A stretch of 64,000 bases of DNA from contig CAZUGO010000049.1 in the NCBI GenBank assembly GCA_964619935.1, positions 29,556 to 93,555 on the forward strand. The letters run 5' to 3'. The notes below the pieces were generated by a model. The model was not told where the DNA came from and ran no database searches. It was given only the letters and a program-made list of their open reading frames with translations. Shown here one piece after another: positions 35,841 through 44,669 of this stretch. The DNA comes from CAZUGO01 sp964619935. Lineage in GTDB: Bacteria > Planctomycetota > Phycisphaerae > UBA1845 > CAIVHJ01. Made by a program: the position numbers and the translations under genes. How positions within the stretch are numbered: the stretch's first letter is position 1; the number at the start of each line of letters is the position of its first letter.

Positions 35841-38540
35841 TCATGCACAGGGACCCCAGGAGCCCAGGAGCAGGGCTAGGTCGGCGGCATCGACCACGCC
35901 GTTGCCGGTCAAGTCAGCCGGGCTACCCGGGTTGATTCCCCAGGCCCCCAGCAACTGGGCCAGATCGGCGGCGTCGACCACGCCGTCAGCGGTCAGGTCG
36001 GCAGTGCAACCATCGGTCACACATTCAAATGACAACGGAATCTCGGTCATTCCGTCGTTGATGAACACCACGATATCACCGGCCACGGTGGCCCCCTGCG
36101 GCACGGCGAGTTGGGCAATGATCACGCGGTTATCGGGATAGTTGGCGGCGTCACCCTGCCCGTTGGGCGGATCGGCATTGTACCAGCCGCCGACCAGGCC
36201 CCCGCAGCCATCGATGCAATTGAACAGGTCGGGGTCAAAATCCGGATCCAAAGTGGTGCTGTCGGTCACGCCAGTGGGCACAAACTGCAAACCGATGGTC
36301 ACGTAGCTGTCGCACACCAGATCGGGGAACAGATCCAGAAACAACTCGCTGGGGGCGGTATTGCTACCGCCAACGGCCGCCGGAATCTGGTAGAATCCCC
36401 CGACCGCGTCGGTACTGACCGCCGCAAAACCGACGCTGAGCAGACGATCCGCCGCGGTGGGCATCTGGACCACCACCGTGCAGACGCCGACACCGGGCGT
36501 TCCGCAGCCGGCGCTACCATCTTCAACCACCAGGCTCAAGCCGCCGCAGATTTCGTTGGGCGGATTCAGGCAGCCGACCTCCAGGTCGCAGACGTCGGAG
36601 GTGCACGGATCGCCGTCATCGCACAGGGAGTCGTTGGCGGAGTACAGGCAGCCGGCCGCCGCACTGCAGACGCCGAAGGTGCAGGCCAGCCCGTCGTCGC
36701 ACAGGCTGTTGCTGGGGGTGTGGACGCAGCCTCCCAACGCCGGATCACAGGCATCGATGGTGCAGGGGATGCCGTCGTCGCAGGCGCCGTCGTCCGCCGA
36801 GCTGCCGCACAGCCCGCCTGTGCAACTCTCCACCGTGCAGGCAACGCCGTCGTCGCAGTCCGCCGCGGTGATGCATTCAAACGGCTCCGCGCAAAAGGCC
36901 GCACTGCCCAGACACAGGTTGTCGACGAACCAGTTGTCGTTTCCGGGCTCATCCGAGACCGCTCGCACCCGCAGGCGAAATTCGGGATGGCTGGCCGCCG
37001 CAGGCAGCGGCACGGACACGAACGCATAGTCGCTGTCCGACGCCCCATCGCCGGTGAAGCTGACGACCTCCACCCAGTTGCCGTCGCCGTTCCAGTATTC
37101 GAACACCAGATCGTCACCGACGTCCGGCGGTTCGTCAGTGCCGCCGGGCTCGTAATAGAAATTCAAGACCAGGTCATTCAAGTCGGTGGTGTCGATGAAC
37201 GCGGTGCGAACCTCGTTGCCACCGGTGCTGCTGCCCGACAGGCGCAGCGACAACTCCGGCGAGGGCTCGTTGCGTCCACGGGTACTGGCCGAGGCCCCTT
37301 CAATGCCCAACCAGACCTCGGAATCGAGCACCAGAGCCGGGAAATGTTCGAATATCGGCAGCACGATGTAGTCGGGTTCGACCGGGGTGTCCCAGCCGAT
37401 GGCGTCGAGAACCGCCATGTCGGGCGCACGGAAAAAGTCGGGATAAAAGCTCTCACCGGCAGCGATACTGGGATCCATGATGGCGTCGACGCTGAACCGA
37501 AAATGCGATGCTTGAGAAGGGCTGCCGTCGGACATACGGTACTCGGCACTGATCAGATCGGTGGTGTGGGCGTCATTGGGCGCATTGCAATCCACCAGCC
37601 GCGGGGTCACCGTGAACTCGGCCAGCGTGTCCGGATCGTAGTCACAACAGCCGTCGGTGTCGCGAAAGCGGAAGAGATCCATGACCGCCAGAGTGTGGGC
37701 GGCGCCAGAGCAGTCATCATCCACATCCGACACAAAGCCCATGGCATGCCCGACCTCGTGTACCGCAACCGACCTGAAGTCGTAGGCGCCGGCATTGATG
37801 CCGTTGCTGGGATCGAAATCCCAGTTAAAGCCACTGTTGAAGGTCATCGACGCCACGGTGTTCGGCGGCCCGCCACCGAGGGCCTTGAGATTGCCCCAGG
37901 TCAACGCCACGGTGTCCTCGTCGGTGACGTCCGAGCGGGCCTCGTCGTAGCGCACCGGCACGGTCGTACCGCCCGGTAGCTCGGCCTGGATGCTGTCGTC
38001 GATGTCCATGTCATCCACCAAGCTGTCTCGGACCGAGGCGTACGACAGGTTGGATTCAAAGCTGCCGGTCGCCCCCAGCACGCCGCCACCCATGCTCTGC
38101 CAATCCACGCTGATATTCATGGTCAGGTTGTCGCCGAATTGGCTCTCGATGAACGTGGCGACCGACTGCAGCGCATTGGAGACCGCCAGCGGCACCGAAG
38201 GGCTGAAGCTGAATGTAATGTTCATACCCGTGCCGCGGGTCGAGCGGGGGCCGCCCGACTGGGCTTCCAGGGCCGCATGGGCGGCGATCAGGTCGCGAAA
38301 CTGGCGCTCGGTGAGTCCCTCCGAGCTGCCGCACATCGGGCGCCACTTGCGGAAGGATGCTCCAGCAACCGTGCCGTAACGATCCGTCGGGCGAATCACC
38401 GGCTCTACGGGCTCCACGAACAGGGCCAGACCCGCAGCCGCCGGAAGCTCCTGGGCGGAACTCGGTAGGATCCACCAGGACAAGGCCATCCACCCCACCA
38501 CCCAAGGCACCCGGGTGGATTGCAAGCAATCATACATCAT
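35841..38540 (-). CDS. Secreted HEVGH metalloprotease with dockerin-like tail (second of two)
   Basis: The 899-residue protein starts after GAGGCGCTTAC at ATG 38540. Its signal peptide is WVVGWMALSWWILPSSAQ. The catalytic domain (about 105-400) has HEVGHAMGFVSDVDD at 261-275 and FGDNLTMNISVDW and DGCCDYDPDTLAEF in common with its neighbour. The region 400-560 is a beta-sandwich, then Cys-rich repeats such as CDDGIPCTIDACDPALGGC, then the shared module and two dockerin repeats. The gene is 47 bp upstream of its paralogue, so the pair arose by tandem duplication and then diverged. Confidence 0.86.
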   Translation of the reverse strand: MMYDCLQSTRVPWVVGWMALSWWILPSSAQELPAAAGLALFVEPVEPVIRPTDRYGTVAGASFRKWRPMCGSSEGLTERQFRDLIAAHAALEAQSGGPRSTRGTGMNITFSFSPSVPLAVSNALQSVATFIESQFGDNLTMNISVDWQSMGGGVLGATGSFESNLSYASVRDSLVDDMDIDDSIQAELPGGTTVPVRYDEARSDVTDEDTVALTWGNLKALGGGPPNTVASMTFNSGFNWDFDPSNGINAGAYDFRSVAVHEVGHAMGFVSDVDDDCSGAAHTLAVMDLFRFRDTDGCCDYDPDTLAEFTVTPRLVDCNAPNDAHTTDLISAEYRMSDGSPSQASHFRFSVDAIMDPSIAAGESFYPDFFRAPDMAVLDAIGWDTPVEPDYIVLPIFEHFPALVLDSEVWLGIEGASASTRGRNEPSPELSLRLSGSSTGGNEVRTAFIDTTDLNDLVLNFYYEPGGTDEPPDVGDDLVFEYWNGDGNWVEVVSFTGDGASDSDYAFVSVPLPAAASHPEFRLRVRAVSDEPGNDNWFVDNLCLGSAAFCAEPFECITAADCDDGVACTVESCTGGLCGSSADDGACDDGIPCTIDACDPALGGCVHTPSNSLCDDGLACTFGVCSAAAGCLYSANDSLCDDGDPCTSDVCDLEVGCLNPPNEICGGLSLVVEDGSAGCGTPGVGVCTVVVQMPTAADRLLSVGFAAVSTDAVGGFYQIPAAVGGSNTAPSELFLDLFPDLVCDSYVTIGLQFVPTGVTDSTTLDPDFDPDLFNCIDGCGGLVGGWYNADPPNGQGDAANYPDNRVIIAQLAVPQGATVAGDIVVFINDGMTEIPLSFECVTDGCTADLTADGVVDAADLAQLLGAWGINPGSPADLTGNGVVDAADLALLLGSWGPCA

Positions 38541-38989
38541 GTAAGCGCCTCAAATTACATCCCGCCCGGAATGGTGACCAATTTCCATCCTACCTAATTA
38601 CAGTTTGAAATCAGCGCCCCGGCCACAGAAATTAGATCGCTCTAATTGCGTGCTTGTGCGCGACTTACGTGAGGTCGAGGCGGTTCTAGAGGCAATCGGT
38701 CGCCCTTCCAGGCGGTGGCTCCGGAACCGGCAATACCGCAAGCCCAAGACCAACGATTCACAGCCGCCCAAGCCCTGGGTGGGGTGGTCGGATCGACCGC
38801 GTCGAACTCACCTTTTCCCGCCGTCCCGGGTCGGGCCGAGCCATGGGGTTCGGCCCTACGGCGTCCCCTCACCGGTAGCGATATCGGTTTGGACTGGGCC
38901 GAGCGCGGCCTGCTTGCCGATTGCAAGGGGTAAGACCGAACAGTATAAAACGATCGGTCTGCCTGAGCCGACTTTGGGAGTGCGTGCTG
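38541..38989. other. Divergent intergenic region
   Basis: This 449-bp gap lies between the minus-strand protease array and the plus-strand envelope cluster, so it should hold promoters for both. The part at 38541-38620 is AT-rich and suits the protease gene. A TATAAAA at 38943-38949 lies about 45 bp before the first small plus-strand gene and could be its -10 region. Frames in the rest have no family features. Confidence 0.4.
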
Positions 38990-39175
38990 ATGACGGGGGC
39001 CACCCGGCGATCGAGACGATGGTTTGCCGTGCTGTCGATGGGACTGCTGGTGCAATCGGCCTGCCCGCTGCAGGAGGACTTCGACCTGGCCACCTTGTTT
39101 GCCGAGTCGGCCTCGATCGTTTTTCGCGACACCATTTTCTTTACCCTGGACTCGCTGCTGCTGAGCCTGCGATGA
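38990..39175 (+). CDS. Very small lipoprotein-like protein
   Basis: The 61-residue product has a basic start (TRRSRRW), a hydrophobic core (FAVLSMGLLVQSAC) that ends in SAC as a possible lipobox, and a 35-residue tail with ESASIVFRDTIFFTLDSLLLSL. The stop codon overlaps an ATG of the next frame, so the two small genes look coupled. The next gene encodes a protein of similar size and layout. I see no known family. It may be a small envelope protein or a substrate of the beta-barrel protein encoded downstream. Confidence 0.55.
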   Translation: MTGATRRSRRWFAVLSMGLLVQSACPLQEDFDLATLFAESASIVFRDTIFFTLDSLLLSLR

Positions 39176-39204
39176 CCGCGACTCGGTTCGGAGGAGGGCT
39201 GCTC

Positions 39205-39420
39205 ATGACCACCCTGCGCCGCCGCCTCAAGCTCGGCGTGATTGCACTGGCCGGCCTGGCACCGATCTTCGGTGCCTGCGTGACCACCAACGAACTGCGC
39301 GACTTCATCCTCACCGAGATCGCGGTGGTCAGCACCAACATCATCGCGGACCCGATTGACGATTCACTGTCCAGCCTCGTCGGCCCCCAGGTCGTCGAGG
39401 AGGTAGTGCCATCCATCTGA
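39205..39420 (+). CDS. Very small lipoprotein
   Basis: ATG 39205 has GGAGGAGGG upstream; an ATG at 39172 also overlaps the previous gene's stop. The 71-residue product has a clear signal peptide ending in IFGACVTT, with the acylated Cys near residue 25. The mature 46 residues are TNELRDFILTEIAVVSTNII and then an acidic end. It resembles the preceding small protein in length and helix content. The gene for the TPR/beta-barrel protein follows after 32 bp. The order lipoprotein then barrel suggests a functional link, which is inference. Confidence 0.65.
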   Translation: MTTLRRRLKLGVIALAGLAPIFGACVTTNELRDFILTEIAVVSTNIIADPIDDSLSSLVGPQVVEEVVPSI

Positions 39421-39452
39421 TCACCAGCAAGCATCGGATCGTTCGCAATGAG

Positions 39453-41066
39453 GTGGTGCGGCTTGCGGCGACATGCCTTTTGGTCGCCCTGACCGCCCGC
39501 CCTGCGGGCGCGGAGCCGGAGACCCGCCGGCGCGTGCAGTTTAACCAGGGGATTGTGGCCTTCAGTCAGCGCGACTATCCGACGGCGCAACTCCTTTTCG
39601 AAGCACTGCTCGAGGCCGAGCCCGAAGATGTCGCCGCCCGTTACTGGTTGGGGTTGTGCCAACTGCAACAGAATGGATATGAGGAAGCCAGGCATTCCTT
39701 CGAACAGGTCCTGCGGCTGGCACCCGACCGTGTTGAAGCCAAGCTCGATGCCGCCATCGCGCTCGCCGGCCTGGATCTCTACGAGGACAGCAAGGGCTTG
39801 CTCGAGGAGTTCATCGCCGCCGGGGTCGGCGGGCCGTCTGCCCAGGCCCTTGGCTATTTCTTTCTGGGTGTCGCCCACTACAAGACCGGCAATCCGGATG
39901 CAGCGCTCGCCGCTCTGGACCAGGCCCGTGATCTGGATCCCGAGCCGCAGATGCAAGCCAACATCGCCTGGTACCGGAGCTGGATCTACGCCGATCAGCG
40001 GCGGTTCGATGAGGCTTCGGCCGAATTCGCCCGGGTCAGCGAACTCTCGCGCGATCCCGATCAGATCGCCCGGGCCAGTCACCTGTCCGAACAAGTCAGG
40101 CACGGCGTAGCCGCCGAAGCGCCGACCGACCGGTTCCAGTTCCGCGTGGACATGGGCTTCAATTACGATACCAACGTCGTGTTGCTGGGCGATGACACGT
40201 CGCTGGAAGTGGGCCTGTCCACCGATGACGACTTTCGCTTCGGCTTGAGCACCGACGCGCGCTACGTGGTCCCGCTGGGGCCGCGGCTGCTGGTTGGCCT
40301 GGGGGGCAGTACCTTCAATAGTTGGCACGCCGCGTTGCAGGAATTCGATGTCCAGACCTACGGCGGTCGGGCCTTCATCAATTACTTCGCCAACGACCGA
40401 GTGACCGCCGGCTTGCAGTATGAATATGACTACAACCTGGTGGATCGGGAGGCATTCCTGGCCCGACACAGCATCACCCCATCATTGCGGGTTGTCGAAC
40501 GGTTCCATGAGGATGGAACGCCGCTCACCGACACAACCCTGTTCTATAGCTACGAGCCGCGCGACTACAACGAAGCCCTGGGCACGCTCCGCGAGAACCG
40601 TGATGGCAAGTACCACACCGTCGGCGTGTTTCAAAGCGTCAATGTCTCCCGCCCTCGTGAGGCACACGGCGACTCGCGCTGGCTGAGCGCGTCATTGGGC
40701 TACCGCTTCCTGCAGCAGCAGACCGCTGGCGATGATTTTGACATGAGCGGGCACAGCCTCAGTGCCCAACTGGCCTGTCCGCTGCCGCTCGACCTGCTGC
40801 TCGATTTCTCGGGGCAGTGGACCTGGGAGGACTACTGGCAACCCAACAGCCGGGACGCCCGGCTGCGCAATCGCCGTGATTTCGTGCAGCGGTACATTTG
40901 GACGCTGAGTCGCGAATTCGAGCTGGACCGCCAAGTGACCCTGGCCGTCCGGGGTCAGATCGCCTGGACTGAAGACGACTCCAATATCCGCAACCGACTC
41001 GGCGAGGCCTTGTACTCCTACGACCGGGTGATCTACGGGCTGACCTTGAGTTTCACCTTTCGCTGA
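39453..41066 (+). CDS. TPR/outer-membrane beta-barrel protein, Slam-like architecture
   Basis: This 537-residue protein starts at GTG 39453 with a signal peptide (LAATCLLVALTARPAGA). Residues 25-215 are TPR repeats (FNQGIVAFSQRDYPTAQLLFEALL; YFFLGVAHYKTGNPDAALAAL). From residue 235 the sequence alternates polar and hydrophobic residues in strands typical of a beta-barrel: FRVDMGFNYDTNVVLLGD, then FRFGLSTDARYVVPL, ending in GLTLSFTFR. A periplasmic TPR region plus a barrel of about 300 residues in a protein of about 540 is the layout of surface lipoprotein assembly modifiers (Slam), which export neighbouring lipoproteins. Small lipoprotein genes lie on both sides. The family match is by architecture only. 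Confidence 0.6.
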   Translation: MVRLAATCLLVALTARPAGAEPETRRRVQFNQGIVAFSQRDYPTAQLLFEALLEAEPEDVAARYWLGLCQLQQNGYEEARHSFEQVLRLAPDRVEAKLDAAIALAGLDLYEDSKGLLEEFIAAGVGGPSAQALGYFFLGVAHYKTGNPDAALAALDQARDLDPEPQMQANIAWYRSWIYADQRRFDEASAEFARVSELSRDPDQIARASHLSEQVRHGVAAEAPTDRFQFRVDMGFNYDTNVVLLGDDTSLEVGLSTDDDFRFGLSTDARYVVPLGPRLLVGLGGSTFNSWHAALQEFDVQTYGGRAFINYFANDRVTAGLQYEYDYNLVDREAFLARHSITPSLRVVERFHEDGTPLTDTTLFYSYEPRDYNEALGTLRENRDGKYHTVGVFQSVNVSRPREAHGDSRWLSASLGYRFLQQQTAGDDFDMSGHSLSAQLACPLPLDLLLDFSGQWTWEDYWQPNSRDARLRNRRDFVQRYIWTLSREFELDRQVTLAVRGQIAWTEDDSNIRNRLGEALYSYDRVIYGLTLSFTFR

Positions 41067-41228
41067 CACCGCTGCAGCACGCTGCATGACGCCACCGGTG
41101 GCGCGGAGTCGGGCCCGGCGGGTTAGCACCAACCGGCTCTGTGAAATGGCAGAAGCGGGCGATCATTGATCCCGGTCCTGCCGATCATTAGAGTATGAGC
41201 AGCACCAACCCCCACACGGAGGAGCCCC

Positions 41229-42287
41229 ATGCCCGCGCCCATCATGCTTCGACGGATCCTGGCCATCGCCGCCCTGTCGTGCGGCGGCGCGCCGATTGCA
41301 TCCGCTCAACTGGGCATCCTGACGGCTCCGCTGGGCCAGGGGTCGATCATCCGCTCCGACGACCAACCGACCGCCTGGAGTGTCGGCCAGACCCTCGAAG
41401 AAGGCGATCGCATTGTCACCGGCGATGATTCCTATGCCATGATCTTCTTCACCAGCGGCCTCGGGGCCCCTGACATCGGGTTCGACGGCACCATTGTGGT
41501 CGAGGTGTACCAGCGCAGCAACGTGCAGATCCGCCGCCGCAGCGGCCGGCGGGCACCGATTGACATCCACGTGCTCGAGGGCCGCGTGCGCGCCTTTTTC
41601 GACGCCGGGGAGCACAAGGACTACATTCTATTGAGCACCCCCCTCGGCGAGTTGCAGGTCACCGGATCCATCATCTACGCCGCTCACGACACCGACGCCG
41701 CGGTCTCGGAGTTCGGAACCTTCGACTCGGATTGCGAAGCCCGGCTGGCCGACGGCGAGACCGTGCAGTTGTCGCGCTACCGCAAGGTCGTTGCCCAAGA
41801 AGGGCAGGAACCGCAGGAAGTCGGCATCACCGTCGACGATGAAGACACCTGGGCCGCCATGCCCGACCTCAACCTGGCCGCGGCCACCTCGTTTCGCGAC
41901 GATGTTCGCACCGAGTACGCGGCGCGGTCGTGGGTCGGCGAATACATCACCGCCGCGGATCGCCTGGAGAATGTCGGCGACGACAGCCAAGCCAATATCC
42001 CCGGTCAGACCGCCGTGCTCAGCCAGTCGGCCGCATCGCCGGCGGCGTCGGCCATCGGTTCGACCATCGGGCGGCAGAGCCGGCCCAACCCGGGGCTGCG
42101 GTCCTCAGGGGGGGCCCGCACCGTGGGCACCGGACAATCAGGGTTCATTCGGGAGATTATCGGCGGTGCCGGACAATCGACCGCGGCCATCCGATCACCG
42201 CTGACCATCGGCCGGGGCGCTGGCCGCGCACCAGGCGGCTCGTCCGGGGCCGGTTCCGGATTGCGGGTCGCACGGGTCAGCCGTTGA
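41229..42287 (+). CDS. Secreted FecR-domain protein
   Basis: GGAGGAGCCCC precedes the ATG at 41229. The 352-residue protein has a signal peptide to about residue 27 (ALSCGGAPIASAQ). The FecR-like region (about 35-165) includes GSIIRSDDQPTAWSVGQTL, GDRIVTGDDSYAMIFF and LSTPLGELQVTGSIIYAAH, which form the usual beta-sandwich. The C-terminal 130 residues are low-complexity Gly/Ser/Arg. Free-standing periplasmic FecR-like domains often occur beside TPR, CHAT and secretion proteins in cyanobacteria and planctomycetes. It has no membrane anchor and no sigma regulator next to it, so the iron-signalling role of classical FecR is unlikely. Confidence 0.75.
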   Translation: MPAPIMLRRILAIAALSCGGAPIASAQLGILTAPLGQGSIIRSDDQPTAWSVGQTLEEGDRIVTGDDSYAMIFFTSGLGAPDIGFDGTIVVEVYQRSNVQIRRRSGRRAPIDIHVLEGRVRAFFDAGEHKDYILLSTPLGELQVTGSIIYAAHDTDAAVSEFGTFDSDCEARLADGETVQLSRYRKVVAQEGQEPQEVGITVDDEDTWAAMPDLNLAAATSFRDDVRTEYAARSWVGEYITAADRLENVGDDSQANIPGQTAVLSQSAASPAASAIGSTIGRQSRPNPGLRSSGGARTVGTGQSGFIREIIGGAGQSTAAIRSPLTIGRGAGRAPGGSSGAGSGLRVARVSR

Positions 42288-42331
42288 ATCGGATCCTGCA
42301 ACCCAAACCGACGACACAGGAGGCGATGGTC

Positions 42332-42538
42332 ATGCGAATCCTCATGGCACTGCTGCTGGCTTTGGGCGGCATTCTGGCGGGTTGCCGCAGCACCCGATCG
42401 GAATCGGCGCCGGCCGACTACCGCCAGGATCAGGCCACCCGCCAGACCCAGCGCGAGAAATCGGACCCGCCCGCGGCGCGCCGCCCACTAGAACGTGGCG
42501 GGACCCAGGGACAGGATGTCATCGATCAGCCCCGCTGA
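42332..42538 (+). CDS. Very small lipoprotein, Arg/Gln-rich
   Basis: The 68-residue product begins at ATG 42332, where CAGGAGG is 8 bases upstream; an ATG at 42326 lies too near the ribosome site. The signal peptide is MALLLALGGILAGC with a textbook LAGC lipobox (Cys near residue 18). The mature part is short, hydrophilic and probably disordered (DYRQDQATRQTQREKSD). It sits between the FecR gene and the CHAT-like gene and overlaps the start of the latter. It is too short for the usual gene thresholds and could be missed by annotation. Confidence 0.7.
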   Translation: MRILMALLLALGGILAGCRSTRSESAPADYRQDQATRQTQREKSDPPAARRPLERGGTQGQDVIDQPR

Positions 42539-44591
42539 TACCGGACCCCGCGCCCGCTGGTGTCCGGCCGTCACGCGCGCTGCCGCAGTGGCGTTGTGCC
42601 TGTTGCTGGGCGCACCGTCGCTGCGTGCCGTGGACCGGGATCCGGCCGAAGCCCAAATCGAACACGCCATCGCCGCCGGCAACTACGGGCTCGCCGAGAA
42701 ACTGGCCATCGTCAACTTTCGCGGTGACCTGCATTGCCGGGTCCAGGTCGAGCGTGCCCGAGCCCACCTGCGCGCCGCCAAGGGGTTCATTGACGACTCC
42801 AGCCCACTGCTGGGGCCGCAACTCGAACGGGCGGCTTCCGCCCTACGGCAAGCCCGTGAGGCCGCCGATGCCGCCCGCATTCGAGCCCGGCGCTATGTCG
42901 AGGCCGGCTGGTCTGCCGACCTCGAGACCGAAGTCAGCGCCTGGCTCAACCCGCTGCTGGGCGATTTGGATGCCCTGGAAGCCGCGCTCCAAGCCGGCGC
43001 CCGCCAGGCCCGACCGCTGGACGACCTGATCGCCCTGGCGCACATTCCTGACGAGGAAATCACCAAGCTCGAACCGCAGCAGCGCCTGATCCTCGGGTTT
43101 CATCTGATCGACCGCGGGGCCTTCGAACAGGCCTCGGAGCGCTGCTTCCAGCCGCTGCTGGCGGACCCCTCCGCAGCCCTGCGGGGCACCGCCGACTATG
43201 CCCAGGAGTGGGTCCGCAAGTGGCCGACCGCGGCACCCAGCCGCACCCGCTGGGACAACCTCGTGAACAAGGGGCTGGATGCCTACGACGCCCTGCTGGC
43301 CGAGACCCCCGCCGCCCGCGAATTGGCCGGCTGGCTGTTGACCCTGGTCGCCCGCCTGGCCCGCGAGCACTATGACGTGCCCCCGGGCACCATTCATGAG
43401 ACCCTGAGCGTCCTCAAACAGTACGGCAGTCCGCCCGCCGGCGGCGTCCACGAACAGTTGCTCGGCGCCCGCCTGGCCCACGAACGATTCTTGCTGGAGC
43501 GCCGCAACGAGGTGTGGACCGGCTCCGCGCCGCCGGCAGAGCATCTCGATGGGTTCGAACGAACTTCGTCGTGGTGGTATGCGGCCGAGGCCGCCCTGAT
43601 TCAGGCCTCTGAGGGCCACTCCCCGCCCGCGGCCATGGATCGTTGCACCGCCAACCTTGCGAAGTTGCGGCAGACCAACGACGGCGTGGCCGAGGCCTTG
43701 CAAAAAAGCGTGGATCGCTTCATCGCCGGCCGGGGCTCGTTTGACACTTGGATGCAACTCGCCCAACTGCCGGACTATCGCGACCACCGGGGTACGGTGC
43801 TGCCCGACGTGCTGATCGAAACCCGGGCGGACTTGACCCGCCGGGTCCGCGAAGGTTTCGAGTCCATGATCGTCACCCTGCTGGCGCAGAACCAAATCGA
43901 CCGGGCGTTCCAGGTCGCCCAACAAGCCAAGGCCCTGACCGCCGGACGAACCTTAACGGCTCCCGGCGCGGCCCAGCCGGAACCCCTGGGCACCGGCGAC
44001 CTGCTGGGCAGCAAACTGATGTCGGTCGGCGAGGGCGGCGACCAGCGCATTCCGCGAAAGGAGCTGTTCATCGAGTACTTCGTCGGACCGACCCGGGCCT
44101 GGGCGTTCTACGTCTTTGCCCCGGGCGACGCCTTCGGAGCCCTGCAGGTCGCGACCCTGGACCGCGCCGCGTTCGAGGCGGCCTGCCGGCAAACCATCAC
44201 GGCACTCCGCGGTTCCGGCCGGGCACCCGACCCCGGGGACTGGCTCCTGGGCGGTTCACCGCCCCTGGCGACCCTCTGGAATCAACTGGAAGACTTCAAG
44301 AAAACCAACCGGCTGCGACGGCTGGTGGTGGCTCCGGACGGTCCGTTGTGTTTCGTCCCGCTGCACGCCATTGAGCCGCCGCCGGCAGCGACCATCCAGT
44401 ATCTGCCCACCGCGGCAGCCCTGGGCCGGGCCGACTACTTCGAGGTGGGTGACATCCAATTGATGTGGTCCGCCCAGTGCGGCGATCTGCTGGCGACCCC
44501 GCCGCAGGTCCGGCGGGTCCGCGGATCCTGCACCGTGACGTTGTGGCCGCAGGCCACCCTGCGGATCCTGCTGCACGATGCTGCGGAGTGA
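42516..44591 (+). CDS. Large secreted protein ending in a short CHAT-like domain
   Basis: I take ATG 42516 (691 residues), 23 bp before the end of the small lipoprotein gene; AGGGA lies upstream. A signal peptide or anchor is near residues 20-40 (AAAVALCLLLGAPSLRAV). Residues 45-480 are alpha-helical without a named domain. From about 500 the sequence turns alpha/beta: KELFIEYFVGPTRAWAFYVF, then LRRLVVAPDGPLCFVPLHAI, then YLPTAAALGRA, which is the front half of a CHAT domain. CHAT is a caspase-like fold, but the protein stops about 60 residues later, before the usual catalytic His/Cys region, so it may be a non-catalytic CHAT relative or a truncated one. Confidence 0.6.
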   Translation: MSSISPADTGPRARWCPAVTRAAAVALCLLLGAPSLRAVDRDPAEAQIEHAIAAGNYGLAEKLAIVNFRGDLHCRVQVERARAHLRAAKGFIDDSSPLLGPQLERAASALRQAREAADAARIRARRYVEAGWSADLETEVSAWLNPLLGDLDALEAALQAGARQARPLDDLIALAHIPDEEITKLEPQQRLILGFHLIDRGAFEQASERCFQPLLADPSAALRGTADYAQEWVRKWPTAAPSRTRWDNLVNKGLDAYDALLAETPAARELAGWLLTLVARLAREHYDVPPGTIHETLSVLKQYGSPPAGGVHEQLLGARLAHERFLLERRNEVWTGSAPPAEHLDGFERTSSWWYAAEAALIQASEGHSPPAAMDRCTANLAKLRQTNDGVAEALQKSVDRFIAGRGSFDTWMQLAQLPDYRDHRGTVLPDVLIETRADLTRRVREGFESMIVTLLAQNQIDRAFQVAQQAKALTAGRTLTAPGAAQPEPLGTGDLLGSKLMSVGEGGDQRIPRKELFIEYFVGPTRAWAFYVFAPGDAFGALQVATLDRAAFEAACRQTITALRGSGRAPDPGDWLLGGSPPLATLWNQLEDFKKTNRLRRLVVAPDGPLCFVPLHAIEPPPAATIQYLPTAAALGRADYFEVGDIQLMWSAQCGDLLATPPQVRRVRGSCTVTLWPQATLRILLHDAAE

Positions 44592-44629
44592 GCACTGCAC
44601 GGCGCGGCGCCCCAACCCAAGCCCGGCCT

Positions 44630-44654
44630 GCCGGCAGCAATCCCCACTGCCGGC
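44630..44654. terminator. Possible bidirectional hairpin between convergent genes
   Basis: GCCGGCAG (44630-44637) and CTGCCGGC (44647-44654) pair over a 9-base loop, between the ends of the CHAT-like gene and the carbamoyltransferase gene. No U run follows on either strand, so the role is uncertain. Confidence 0.35.
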
Positions 44655-44669
44655 GCGGGTGCCGCCCGC

